Origin: Flavobacterium sp.
GTDB lineage: Bacteria; Bacteroidota; Bacteroidia; Flavobacteriales; Flavobacteriaceae
DNA: 34,530 bases
Direction: 5' to 3'
Assembly (NCBI RefSeq): GCF_013822155.1
Contig: NZ_PNJW01000031.1
Span: 1-34,530 of the forward strand
Below are positions 1 to 7,919 of this stretch, piece by piece. Numbering within the stretch: position 1 is the first letter of the stretch; every line of letters starts with the position of its first letter. Under the pieces are notes generated by a model. The model was given only the letters and a program-made list of their open reading frames with translations, had not been told where the DNA came from and searched no databases. The position numbers were made by a program, and so were the translations under genes.

Positions 1-338
1 ACAATGTAAAGCAAAGCTATTAATTCATCTACTATCATTCTTAAATCGGACATAACGTGTATAATTTCGATATATGGTGTAATCTTAACTTTTTTGCTAG
101 TTAAACCATTTCTATTTTTGAAATTATAATTATAAATTTTTACTTTTTCACATATTGAAATCAAAGTATCATTGAGATAATCTAATCTGTCAAATATAAA
201 TAAAACCTTATTACTCAAATTTCCCCAATATTCAGAAGCTGAAAATTCAGGAATATCATCTGCATAAATTTCTTTAGTACTATCTCTGTATATTTCAAAT
301 TGTATCATATTACAATATTTTTTTAAATTTGAGCTCAT
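1..338 (-). CDS. hypothetical protein, 3' end beyond the window
   Basis: An open frame runs leftward from the ATG at 338-336 to the window edge without a stop, giving at least 112 codons. The product starts MSSNLKKYCNMIQFEIYRDS and contains aromatic and charged stretches such as EYWGNLSNK and IFDRLDYLNDT. It has no signal peptide or membrane segment in the visible part and looks like a soluble, mainly helical protein. I do not recognise a family. Two perfect -7 type boxes lie just upstream on the minus strand, TACTTTTG (357-350) and TAATTTTG (347-340), so it probably has its own promoter and a very short leader. Reading continuity and the promoter support a real gene; the function is unknown. 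Confidence 0.6.
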   Translation of the reverse strand, partial: MSSNLKKYCNMIQFEIYRDSTKEIYADDIPEFSASEYWGNLSNKVLFIFDRLDYLNDTLISICEKVKIYNYNFKNRNGLTSKKVKITPYIEIIHVMSDLRMIVDELIALLYI

Positions 339-493
339 ACAAAATTACTCAAAAGTAAATTCTGAAGATTTAAAAGTTGAATTAATCCTAAAATTGAAGC
401 CGAAAATTGAAAAAAACATCGCTCAACAGACCTTCCAATTTAAAGCACCATAAAGTTTTCAATAACTTTGAGTTCTATTTTACCTTTGAAAAA

Positions 494-619
494 ATGAAAA
501 ACATACTAATCTTTGCCTTAATTTTTAATCTTTTATCTTGCAAAGCACAAGAATTTGAAAAAGTAATTATTTTGAAAAGTGAGGGTTTGTTTTTGTCAAT
601 GCAAAGATTGTGGGTTTGA
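494..619 (+). pseudogene. small broken lipoprotein gene
   Basis: From the ATG at 494 the product begins MKNILIFALIFNLLSCKAQ, a lipoprotein signal with lipobox LLSC, and stops after 41 residues. In-frame codons upstream to 407 are open, but a perfect -7 box TACCTTTG at 481-488 would place transcription start next to 494, so the short start is preferred. After about codon 29 the reading looks lost. The next frame over (585-656) would encode VCFCQCKDCGFECEAFTKGY, a cysteine-rich tail ending at TAG 654-656. This suggests a frameshift between 576 and 594 in a gene of about 54 codons. It could instead be a real 41-residue lipoprotein or a decayed remnant. No family recognised. Confidence 0.4.
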
Positions 620-671
620 GTGTGAGGCTTTCACTAAAGGTTATTTTAAATTTTAGAAAGCAGAAGTTTGC

Positions 672-2048
672 TTAATGATAAGGATAACTAATAATTACAA
701 TACCTGAGCCTCCCGATCCACCATTTTTTGAATAGTCTCCTGTTCCGCCTCCGCCACCGCCTGTATTTGGAGTGCCTGAAACTCCATTCGTTGGAGGTAC
801 ATTAATACCGCTATTTCCTCCTCCACCTAAACCACCTAATGCTCCATTCCATGCACCACCGCCGCAACAAGTAAAAATTCCACCACCTCCACCACCACTA
901 TAATATGTAGCTACACCCGAGATTGCATAGGACAAACCAATTCCCCCAACACCTGAGGCACTTCCAGTACCATTTGCTCCAACAGCACCGGCACCTCCAC
1001 CTCCACCGGGATAATAGGGTGTCATATTTATTCCATTATTGTTTCCTCCTTTATTGCCTTGACCGGCAGTTCCATTTCCACCTAAATATACCGTTGTATT
1101 TCCGCAAGAAGCACCACCGCCACCCGAACCACCAGCTAGTCCATTTGAGCATAAGAAAGCACCTCCACCACCGCCTATTGCAGTTAACGTTGAAAACACA
1201 GAATTCCCTCCATTCATACCCGCAGAATAAGTTGGACTACCAATTCCACCATTACCACCAGATCCGACAGTTACTCCATAGGATGTAACAGCTACCGGAA
1301 ATGAAGCATTATAAATTAATCCACCTGCACCGCCACCGCCGGTTCCGCCACCGCCACCGCCTGCTACTACTAATATTTTAATATTTTCTGCACATCCTGG
1401 AGTAAAAGTGCCTGAAGTAAGAAAGGTATGAATTGTATTTCCTCCAACGTGAGTTATAATTCCACCAGTTCCATCAACACATGAACTACAAGCTGTAGTT
1501 GTGACATTTATTGTATTTGAATTGGCACTAGTACCACACGAATTATTAGCTCTGATTCTGTAGTAATAGGTAGTATTACAAGTCAATCCTAAAACATTAA
1601 AGGTATTTACATTACCTACATTCAAATTATTATATCCTGGAACATAAGATGAGAAATTTGAAACCGTAGAAACATCTAAATAATATGAATTTGCTCCTGC
1701 ACTGGAATTCCAATTTGCTGTGAAACCCGTTGCTAAAATACCGGACGCATTTGTGGCTGCAAAAGCTCCCGGTAATTGACATCCGCAACCTAAACTAACC
1801 CATTGGCCTGTTGCAGCAAACATTTCTAAACAATCAGTCGTACTGTTGTAGATTAATAGTGAAATTACCGGTGATAGTATGGCATTTCGTTGTGCTGTAG
1901 TTAACCTAGGAATAACTAAACCGGAATTTGACGAAGTAATGTCTAATTGAGCCGATGGATTTGGGTTTGTTGTTCCAATACCCACTTGAGCAACAGAAAA
2001 TTGAATACAAATGATGGCTAGTAATAAAAGGGTGTATTTAGTTTTCAT
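672..2048 (-). CDS. glycine-rich surface protein with fibronectin type III domain
   Basis: This is a secreted protein. From the chosen start the signal peptide is MKTKYTLLLLAIICIQFSVAQ, followed by VGIGTTNPNPSAQLDI, a motif that opens many Bacteroidota surface and tail-fibre-like proteins. Next comes a fibronectin type III-like segment (FTANWNSSAGANSYYLDVS to YYYRIRANNSCG). The last half is a very glycine-rich region beginning IKILVVAGGGGGG and ending SGGSGIVIISYPYH, the usual frame of the Gly_rich_2 type domain. An ATG 39 bp further upstream (2087) is in frame. A plausible -7 box TAATTTCG at 2103-2096 would start transcription close to 2091, at the first ATG, and the signal peptide fits the second, so 2048 is preferred. 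No T9SS tail is seen. A role in adhesion or the surface layer is inference. Confidence 0.8.
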   Translation of the reverse strand: MKTKYTLLLLAIICIQFSVAQVGIGTTNPNPSAQLDITSSNSGLVIPRLTTAQRNAILSPVISLLIYNSTTDCLEMFAATGQWVSLGCGCQLPGAFAATNASGILATGFTANWNSSAGANSYYLDVSTVSNFSSYVPGYNNLNVGNVNTFNVLGLTCNTTYYYRIRANNSCGTSANSNTINVTTTACSSCVDGTGGIITHVGGNTIHTFLTSGTFTPGCAENIKILVVAGGGGGGTGGGGAGGLIYNASFPVAVTSYGVTVGSGGNGGIGSPTYSAGMNGGNSVFSTLTAIGGGGGAFLCSNGLAGGSGGGGASCGNTTVYLGGNGTAGQGNKGGNNNGINMTPYYPGGGGGAGAVGANGTGSASGVGGIGLSYAISGVATYYSGGGGGGIFTCCGGGAWNGALGGLGGGGNSGINVPPTNGVSGTPNTGGGGGGTGDYSKNGGSGGSGIVIISYPYH

Positions 2049-2139
2049 ACGGGAACTGTCGCTGATGGAAACATTTGACTGTTTCATTTCGAGTTCGAAA
2101 TTAACATTTTAGGTTTATTCAATCTGCTGGTAATGAATT

Positions 2140-2170
2140 CTTAAGCGAATCTTAAGCGAATCTTAAGATT
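2140..2170. repeat. 11-bp tandem repeat, 2.6 copies
   Basis: The unit cttaagcgaat occurs at 2140-2150 and 2151-2161, followed by a partial copy, cttaagatt, at 2162-2170. Each unit contains the palindrome CTTAAG. It sits in the divergent intergenic region and could be a regulator-binding cluster or a simple replication-slippage product. Confidence 0.7.
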
Positions 2171-2342
2171 CCATTCGGCTGTGTAATGATGTTAAAGAGG
2201 TTGGGGTTGAAGGACATTGATTTCGAATTTTTGATGGGATTATCGGGGTAAAAAAGGCTCGTTGAGCGGTTTATTTTGTTTGAAATACGGGCACATTAAA
2301 GACTGTGGTTTGGGGGTATGCCTAAATTATTCCTAAGACGTA

Positions 2343-2371
2343 TTGTCCTTCCCTCAATTTTAGTAATTTTG
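2343..2371 (+). promoter_or_regulatory. Bacteroidota-type promoter of the OstA-like gene
   Basis: TTG at 2343-2345, an 18-bp spacer and a perfect -7 box TAATTTTG at 2364-2371. The predicted transcription start is about 12 bp after the first T of the box, leaving a leader of roughly 13 bases before the TTG start codon. Confidence 0.7.
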
Positions 2372-2388
2372 ACAAAAAAAATTTACTC

Positions 2389-4011
2389 TTGAGAATCTTT
2401 TTATTTGTTCTTTTTATCTCCTTTCCGTTTTTGCAGGCAAACGCCCAAAAGAACAAGGAAATCTTTGTGGAATACTCTGAATTTTTTGATGTAGATGAAA
2501 ACCTCTATCCGGATGCTATTTTGCTGACCGGGAATGTGAGAGTGAGCCATGAAGGAGCCATTTTATATTGCAACAAGGCCTATTTATTTAAAAAAGAAAA
2601 CTACCTCAAAGCATTTGGCGACGTTCGCATGGTTCAAGGCGATACGATAACGATGACAAGCACTTATGCTGAATATAATGGTGAGAACAAACAAGCCTAT
2701 GCGTCCGGTAACGTTGTTATGACTTCGCCCAGTTCTACTTTAAAATCGGAAATTTTAAATTTTGACAGAAATACACAACAAGCCTATTATAAAACCGGCG
2801 GCACCATCAATGACAAAGAAAATGTGTTAACCAGCCAAGCGGGAACGTATGTTGTACAAAAAAAAATGTATCAATTTAGAAATGCGGTAACCATTACAAA
2901 TCCAAAATCAGTAATCAAAACCAATCATTTAGATTACTATGAAAATGTAGGTCATGCCTATCTTTTTGGAGCATCGACCATCACCAGTAAAGAGAATTTT
3001 ATTTATACTGAGAAAGGTTTTTATGATACTAAAAAGAATTTAGCTCATTTTGTCAAAAACTCCTATATCAAATATAATAATCGATTAATTGAAGGCGATA
3101 GTTTGTATTATGATCGTAATCGTGAATTTGCCTCTGCTACCAGAAATGTAAAAGTAACCGACTCCATCAATAACAGTATTGTGAAAGGCCATTATGGTGA
3201 GGTTTATAAAGCAAAAGATTCCTTGATGATGACCAAAAGAGCGGTTGCTATGACTTTAGTAGAAAAAGACACGCTCTACATTCATGGAAAAAAATTAGTC
3301 GTAACCGGAAAACCGGAGGAACGAGTGATTCGAGGTTATACGAATGTTCGCTTTTATAAAACAGACATGAGTGGGAAATGTGATTCACTCCATTCCTCTG
3401 AAAAAACCGGTTTGACAAAACTCATTGGCAATCCGGTGATGTGGAATTATGACAATCAAATGACCGGCGATATCATGCATTTGATTTCTAATAAAGAAAC
3501 AGAAAAATTAGATTCGTTAAAAGTGCTCAACAATACTTTTATTGCCTCAAAAGATACCATTGGCTCCGGCTACAATCAGGTAAAGGGACAAAATTTATAT
3601 GGTAAATTTCGTGACAATAAACTCTATGAGGTAGATGTTGTTAAAAACACCGAAGTTATTTATTATATGCGGAATGATGAACAGGAACTCATTGGTATTA
3701 ACAAAAGTGCAAGCAGTAGCATTAACATGACTTTAGACGGTAATCAAATTGATACCATCACCTTTTTTACACAAGTGGATGGTGAAATATATCCTGAAAA
3801 AGATTTGCCTGAAAATGCCCGAAAACTACGTGGCTTTATTTGGCGTGGCGAGGAGCGAATAAAATCAAAAGAAGACATTTTTCCGCCGGAAGAAAATGAA
3901 TATGATGAAAAAATGAAACAGGAAACTAAAGTTGAAGCAGAAAAAGAAAATGTTCCAATGGATGTTCGCCAAGAATCATTAGAAGTAGAAGAAAAGAAAA
4001 AAGACAGTTAG
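2389..4011 (+). CDS. OstA-like (LptA/OstA N-terminal domain) protein
   Basis: This is an exported protein of 540 residues. A signal peptide (MRIFLFVLFISFPFLQANAQ) precedes a long series of short beta-strand repeats of the OstA/LptA type, e.g. DAILLTGNVRVSHEGAILYC and YAEYNGENKQAYASGNVVMTS. Such a fold forms the lipid-carrying groove of LPS transport proteins, so a periplasmic or outer-membrane role in LPS or other lipid transport is likely. The last ~60 residues are highly charged (KEDIFPPEENEYDEK) and probably disordered. The start is TTG; no ATG fits in frame, the signal peptide begins right there, and the promoter at 2343-2371 supports it. The beta-barrel part of full-length LptD is absent. 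Whether it replaces LptA or serves a different pathway cannot be told from the sequence. Confidence 0.85.
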   Translation: MRIFLFVLFISFPFLQANAQKNKEIFVEYSEFFDVDENLYPDAILLTGNVRVSHEGAILYCNKAYLFKKENYLKAFGDVRMVQGDTITMTSTYAEYNGENKQAYASGNVVMTSPSSTLKSEILNFDRNTQQAYYKTGGTINDKENVLTSQAGTYVVQKKMYQFRNAVTITNPKSVIKTNHLDYYENVGHAYLFGASTITSKENFIYTEKGFYDTKKNLAHFVKNSYIKYNNRLIEGDSLYYDRNREFASATRNVKVTDSINNSIVKGHYGEVYKAKDSLMMTKRAVAMTLVEKDTLYIHGKKLVVTGKPEERVIRGYTNVRFYKTDMSGKCDSLHSSEKTGLTKLIGNPVMWNYDNQMTGDIMHLISNKETEKLDSLKVLNNTFIASKDTIGSGYNQVKGQNLYGKFRDNKLYEVDVVKNTEVIYYMRNDEQELIGINKSASSSINMTLDGNQIDTITFFTQVDGEIYPEKDLPENARKLRGFIWRGEERIKSKEDIFPPEENEYDEKMKQETKVEAEKENVPMDVRQESLEVEEKKKDS

Positions 4012-4015
4012 CAAT

Positions 4016-4084
4016 GTTGCGGGTTGCGAGTTGCGAGTTGAAAGTTTACTAGTAACCTGCAACTCGCAACTCGCAACCCGCAAC
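4016..4084. repeat. 25-bp perfect inverted repeat made of 7-bp units
   Basis: The left arm (4016-4040) and right arm (4060-4084) are exact reverse complements, 25 bp each, separated by 19 bp. Both arms are built of heptads of the form GGTTGCG / AGTTGCG (reverse CAACTCG / CAACCCG). The right side carries on with one more heptad to 4092. It fills the gap between the OstA-like stop and the aminotransferase ATG and would form a very stable hairpin in the transcript. No T-run follows, so it is not a classical terminator. A related heptad array lies at 17933-18016. Confidence 0.9.
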
Positions 4085-4098
4085 TCGCAACCCTAAAA

Positions 4099-5283
4099 AT
4101 GAAAGAAGATTTTCTAAAATACCAAGCTCAAACCTCTCCCTACCCTCTTGCCATGGAAGTTTCCTATGCAAAAGGTTCTTATATTTTTGACACAAAAGGA
4201 AAAAAATATTTAGATTTTGTAGCCGGCGTTTCAGCCTGTAGTTTAGGGCATCAACATCCGAGAGTAAATCAAGCCATTAAAGACCAATTGGACAAATATT
4301 CACATGTTATGGTGTATGGCGAATATGCTCAACATCCTGCCGTTGAATTTTGCAAACTGTTGGCAGAAAATATGCCTGAACCGCTGAATAAAACCTATTT
4401 AGTAAACTCAGGAACCGAAGCCACGGAAGGAGCCTTGAAATTGGCCAGAAGAGTCACGGGACGCAGTCATTTGGTTTCTTGTCACAATGCTTATCACGGC
4501 AACACGATGGGGTCTATGAGTGTGATGGGATTTGAAGAACGAAAACAAGTATTTAGACCATTACTTCCCGATGTGGACTTCATCACGTTTAATAACGAAG
4601 AAGACATTCAAAAAATAACAACCAAAACAGCAGGTGTTATTTTGGAGAGCATTCAGGGAGGAGCCGGATTTATTCAACCGGAAAACGGCTTTTTACGAAA
4701 AATAAAAGAACGCTGTGATGAAGTTGGAGCACTTTTAATCATAGACGAAATACAACCCGGTTTCGGAAGAACCGGAAAATTATTCGGATTTGAAAACTAT
4801 GAAGTAGTTCCCGATATCGTGATTATGGGTAAAGGAATGGGCGGCGGAATGCCCGTTGGTGCCTTTACAGCAAAAGCAGAATACATGGATTTACTGAGTA
4901 ATAATCCGAAATTAGGACATATTACGACCTTTGGCGGACATCCTGTCATTGCGGCAGCTTGTTTAGCTACCTTGCGGGAGGTCACGGAAACCAACCTTAT
5001 TCCGCAAACCTTAGTGAAAGAAAAACTGTTTCGTGAACTTTTGGTACACCCTTTGATACAAGAAGTAAGAGGAAAAGGACTCATGTTAGCGGCAATGGTT
5101 GAAACACCCGAAATTACAAATGAAGTAATTTTCAAATGCCAAGACAAGGGATTAATTCTATTCTGGTTACTTTTTGAAGGTAGGGCGATTAGAATCACTC
5201 CTCCCCTCACGATATCAGAAGAAGAAATTCGAGAAGGTTGTGCGATTATGTTAGAAGCTTTGGATGAATTGGCAATGGGTTAA
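4099..5283 (+). CDS. class III (acetylornithine/ornithine-type) aminotransferase
   Basis: This is a cytoplasmic PLP-dependent aminotransferase of 394 residues, normal for the family. Family marks are SGTEATEGALKLAR (104-117, phosphate binding), the aromatic residue before HG in NAYHGNT (130-136), DEIQPGFGRTG (216-226, Asp216 to the pyridine nitrogen) and the Schiff-base lysine Lys245 in IMGKGMGGGMPVGAF. The fold closely follows ArgD/RocD/GabT enzymes, so it moves an amino group between an omega-amino or acetylated amino acid and 2-oxoglutarate. The substrate cannot be fixed from sequence and there are no arginine genes beside it. It begins 15 bp after the large inverted repeat at 4016-4084; no separate promoter is obvious, so it may be cotranscribed with the OstA-like gene. 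Confidence 0.9.
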   Translation: MKEDFLKYQAQTSPYPLAMEVSYAKGSYIFDTKGKKYLDFVAGVSACSLGHQHPRVNQAIKDQLDKYSHVMVYGEYAQHPAVEFCKLLAENMPEPLNKTYLVNSGTEATEGALKLARRVTGRSHLVSCHNAYHGNTMGSMSVMGFEERKQVFRPLLPDVDFITFNNEEDIQKITTKTAGVILESIQGGAGFIQPENGFLRKIKERCDEVGALLIIDEIQPGFGRTGKLFGFENYEVVPDIVIMGKGMGGGMPVGAFTAKAEYMDLLSNNPKLGHITTFGGHPVIAAACLATLREVTETNLIPQTLVKEKLFRELLVHPLIQEVRGKGLMLAAMVETPEITNEVIFKCQDKGLILFWLLFEGRAIRITPPLTISEEEIREGCAIMLEALDELAMG

Positions 5284-5361
5284 ATGAAAAAGGTCTTTAA
5301 ATCATAGAAACCTTTATCAATTTCTAATCACCATTTACCTCAAAAAAAGTTGTTAATTAAA

Positions 5362-5390
5362 TTGTTTACAACAATTCGCGGATAAAATTG
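5362..5390 (+). promoter_or_regulatory. probable promoter of the TPR protein gene
   Basis: TTG at 5362-5364, an 18-bp spacer and TAAAATTG at 5383-5390 (7 of 8 matches to TAnnTTTG). An alternative pair is TTG 5388-5390 with TATTTTTA 5410-5417 (19-bp spacer). Either would serve the gene starting at 5445. Confidence 0.45.
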
Positions 5391-5444
5391 AAAAAAGCTA
5401 TTCCTTTCCTATTTTTATTGTAGGATAATTTTAAAAAATCGAGT

Positions 5445-6842
5445 ATGCATTTAAGTCACGAAGAAGACGATTATAACATATCCTTATCGAAATTTGAATC
5501 GATGCTCAAAACTAATAAAGTTTTGTTTTTTGATTCAGAAGAGTTTGAAGAAATTATTCTTCATTACCTCGATATGGGAAAAGCATCTCTGGCTAAAAAA
5601 GCCCTGAAATTAGCTCTTGAACAACATCCGAAATCTACCGGTTTAAAATTGGTACAAATCGAAATGTTGATTTATGACGACAAGCTCGAAATTGCCGAAA
5701 AAATGCTTAACGAGTTGTATGCCATTGAACCACACAATGAAGAAATATTCATTCAAAAAGCGAATATTTATTCCAAACGTGACCAACACGAAAAAGCCAT
5801 TGAAGAATTAGAAAAAGCACTAAAATTTACCGATGATTTTGCTGATGTCTATAATTTAATGGGAATGGAATATCTCTTTATGGATAATTTAGAGTTAGCA
5901 AAATACAATTTTATAAAATGTTTAGAAGTTGACATCGAGGACCAATCTGCCTTATATAATGTAGTTTATTGTTTTGAATTTTTAGACCAACAAAAGGAAG
6001 CTATTGATTATTTAGAAAATTATATTGAGAAAAATCCCTTCAGTGAAATTGCCTGGCATCAACAAGGTCGATTAAGTTACAGCATCAAAAACTATGAAAA
6101 TGCTTTGCGTTGTTTTGATTATGCTACCTTGATTGATGACGAATTTATTGGAGCCTTCATGGAAAAGGGTAAATCACTCGAAAAACTCAAACGGTTTGAA
6201 GAAGCCATTGAAGCTTTTCAACGAACCATTGAATTAGAAGATCCAACCTCCTATGCTTTATTACGCATCGGGAAATGTTATGAAAAATTAGGCAACAAAG
6301 CTGAAGCCATCAAATATTACAACAAAACTGTTCATGAAGATCCTTTGTTAGACAAAGGTTGGATAGCAATTACCGATTTTTACATCCGTTTAAAAAATTA
6401 TCAAAAAGCCTTATTTTATGTCAACAAAGCATTGGCCATTGATAATGAAAATCAGTTGTATTGGAAACGGTATGCAACCATTAACCGCCAAATGAATTTT
6501 TATGAAGAAGCTGAATTTGGTTACCGAAAAGCAGTAGAATTTGGTGATTATCAATTAGACACCTGGTTATTTTGGGTAGATATTTTGCAGTTTTTAGGTG
6601 AATTTGACAGTGCTATCCAAACCTTAGTGCAAGCAGCAGAATATTTCCCTGAGCAATATGAAGTAGAATACCGTTTGGCCGGAATGTATTATATGTTACA
6701 GCAAAACGAAAAAGGTAAAATTCATTTGAATAACGGTTTACGGATAAATGCTAAAAACAGAACCGTTTTACAAGAATTATTTCCGGTAGTTTGGGATAGA
6801 AAAATTGTTCAAAATGTAATTACCAAACATTTAAAATCTTAG
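5445..6842 (+). CDS. tetratricopeptide (TPR) repeat protein
   Basis: This is a soluble protein of 465 residues made almost entirely of 34-residue TPR helix pairs. Typical units are DVYNLMGMEYLFMDNLELAK, EIAWHQQGRLSYSIKNYENA, GAFMEKGKSLEKLKRFEEA and SYALLRIGKCYEKLGNKAEA. There is no signal peptide or membrane segment, so it probably acts in the cytoplasm as a scaffold for protein contacts. The start at 5445 follows an A-rich leader and a likely promoter. The gene ends 40 bp before a strong hairpin with T-run. The next gene begins immediately after that hairpin, so the two may be partly cotranscribed. The partner proteins are unknown. Confidence 0.9.
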   Translation: MHLSHEEDDYNISLSKFESMLKTNKVLFFDSEEFEEIILHYLDMGKASLAKKALKLALEQHPKSTGLKLVQIEMLIYDDKLEIAEKMLNELYAIEPHNEEIFIQKANIYSKRDQHEKAIEELEKALKFTDDFADVYNLMGMEYLFMDNLELAKYNFIKCLEVDIEDQSALYNVVYCFEFLDQQKEAIDYLENYIEKNPFSEIAWHQQGRLSYSIKNYENALRCFDYATLIDDEFIGAFMEKGKSLEKLKRFEEAIEAFQRTIELEDPTSYALLRIGKCYEKLGNKAEAIKYYNKTVHEDPLLDKGWIAITDFYIRLKNYQKALFYVNKALAIDNENQLYWKRYATINRQMNFYEEAEFGYRKAVEFGDYQLDTWLFWVDILQFLGEFDSAIQTLVQAAEYFPEQYEVEYRLAGMYYMLQQNEKGKIHLNNGLRINAKNRTVLQELFPVVWDRKIVQNVITKHLKS

Positions 6843-6881
6843 CATAATTTCCAACATACTTTTAAAAATTTTCCCTAATTT

Positions 6882-6914
6882 GCGTTCCGTTTCCAAAAGC
6901 GGAACGCTTTTTTT
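6882..6914 (+). terminator. hairpin with T-run ending at the DUF368 start codon
   Basis: GCGTTCCG (6882-6889) pairs with CGGAACGC (6900-6907), extended inward by a few A-T/G-T pairs, and is followed by seven T (6908-6914). It looks like a rho-independent terminator for the TPR gene. The ATG of the next gene is at 6915, so no room remains for a separate promoter or leader after it. It may act as an attenuator or control translation of the downstream gene. Confidence 0.8.
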
Positions 6915-7880
6915 ATGAGAAAATTTTTTCCTGATTACTTTCTAATTACTCTTAAAGGATTAGCCATGGGTGCTGCCGATGTAGTGCCGGGTGTTTCCGG
7001 TGGAACAATTGCTTTTATCTCAGGTATCTATCAAGAACTGATTGATACAATTAACAAAGTAGATTTTACCTTTTTCTCCTCTTGGAAAAAAAACGGATTT
7101 AAAATTGCTTGGCAACAAATCAATGGAAGTTTTTTGTTGGCCTTACTTTCCGGAATTTTCATTAGTATTTTGACTTTTTCAAAAATCATCACGCATTTAT
7201 TAGCCACACAACCCATCATGGTGTGGTCATTTTTCTTTGGATTGGTGATTGCCAGCATCTTTTTTGTGGGGAAACAAATTGATAAATTTTCAATAGGCTC
7301 AATTTCCTTTTTTATACTTGGAACTGTGCTTTCTTATTATATCACGATTGCAGAACCGGTGGCCTCACCTGATAGTTATCCGTATTTATTCTTATCGGGA
7401 TTTATTGCAATTATTGCGATGATATTACCGGGAATCTCGGGAGCTTTTATTTTGGTATTAATGGGCTCCTATAGTGTTGTTATTGGAACCATTAATATTT
7501 TTAGAGAAGCCTTACTAACGTTTAATATAGAACTTTTAGTTCAGTCGATTCTAAAATTAGGAACCTTTGCTATCGGTGCAATTCTTGGACTGAAATTGTT
7601 TTCAAAAGTATTACATTGGATGTTTGATCATCATAGAAATACCACGATGGCATTGCTAACCGGATTTATGCTAGGCTCTTTAAACAAAGTCTGGCCATGG
7701 AAAAAAGTATTATCTACCCGAATCGACTCTCATGGAAACGAAGTGGCTTTTATGGAAAAAAGCATACTACCTCAAAATTTTGAAGGTGACAACCTATTAT
7801 TGGTTGCCATACTTTTGATGATTGCCGGATTTTTAACTATTTTTATCGTAGAAAAAGTAGGAGCAAAATTTTCGAAATAA
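6915..7880 (+). CDS. DUF368 family membrane protein (PopT-type polyprenyl-phosphate transporter)
   Basis: This is an integral membrane protein of 321 residues with about eight to nine hydrophobic segments. It shows the two related DUF368 signatures, GAADVVPGVSGGTIAFISGIY (from about residue 20) and IAMILPGISGAFILVLMGSY in the second half, an internal repeat with PG(V/I)SG turns. DUF368 proteins (PopT) have been reported to carry undecaprenyl phosphate back across the inner membrane for cell-envelope synthesis. The DedA gene 39 bp downstream belongs to the other family with this reported activity, which supports the assignment. The start is fixed by the conserved N-terminus (LKGLAMGAADVVPG) and lies directly after the T-run of a hairpin. 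Confidence 0.88.
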   Translation: MRKFFPDYFLITLKGLAMGAADVVPGVSGGTIAFISGIYQELIDTINKVDFTFFSSWKKNGFKIAWQQINGSFLLALLSGIFISILTFSKIITHLLATQPIMVWSFFFGLVIASIFFVGKQIDKFSIGSISFFILGTVLSYYITIAEPVASPDSYPYLFLSGFIAIIAMILPGISGAFILVLMGSYSVVIGTINIFREALLTFNIELLVQSILKLGTFAIGAILGLKLFSKVLHWMFDHHRNTTMALLTGFMLGSLNKVWPWKKVLSTRIDSHGNEVAFMEKSILPQNFEGDNLLLVAILLMIAGFLTIFIVEKVGAKFSK

Positions 7881-7919
7881 GAAAAGATTTTGGCTGAAGA
7901 ATGAACAAAAACAAATTAA

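Larger units (their letters stand above)
2049..2388. other. intergenic region with divergent promoters
   Basis: This 340-bp gap separates the minus-strand glycine-rich protein gene from the plus-strand OstA-like gene. It holds the two promoters and a short tandem repeat, both listed separately. The stretch 2175-2340 is more GC-rich than its surroundings, and I see no reading frame or RNA structure in it that I can support. Confidence 0.6.

Noticed and set aside
407..493. N-terminal extension of the small lipoprotein frame
   Set aside because: It would put the lipoprotein signal in the middle of the protein, and the -7 box at 481-488 lies within it.
923..1288. Plus-strand frame rich in His, Leu and Arg
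   Set aside because: It is the antisense image of the glycine-rich repeats (GGN codons read backwards); it has no signal, promoter or family.
672..2048. Phage tail fibre as sign of a prophage
   Set aside because: The VGIGTTNP opening and glycine-rich domain are common in Bacteroidota chromosomal surface proteins, and no other phage gene is near.
2049..2087. Upstream ATG of the glycine-rich protein gene
   Set aside because: It adds 13 polar residues before a good signal peptide, and the predicted transcription start falls on it.
4016..4092. CRISPR-like repeats
   Set aside because: The units are 7 bp without spacers, and no cas genes are present; it is an inverted repeat of a short motif.
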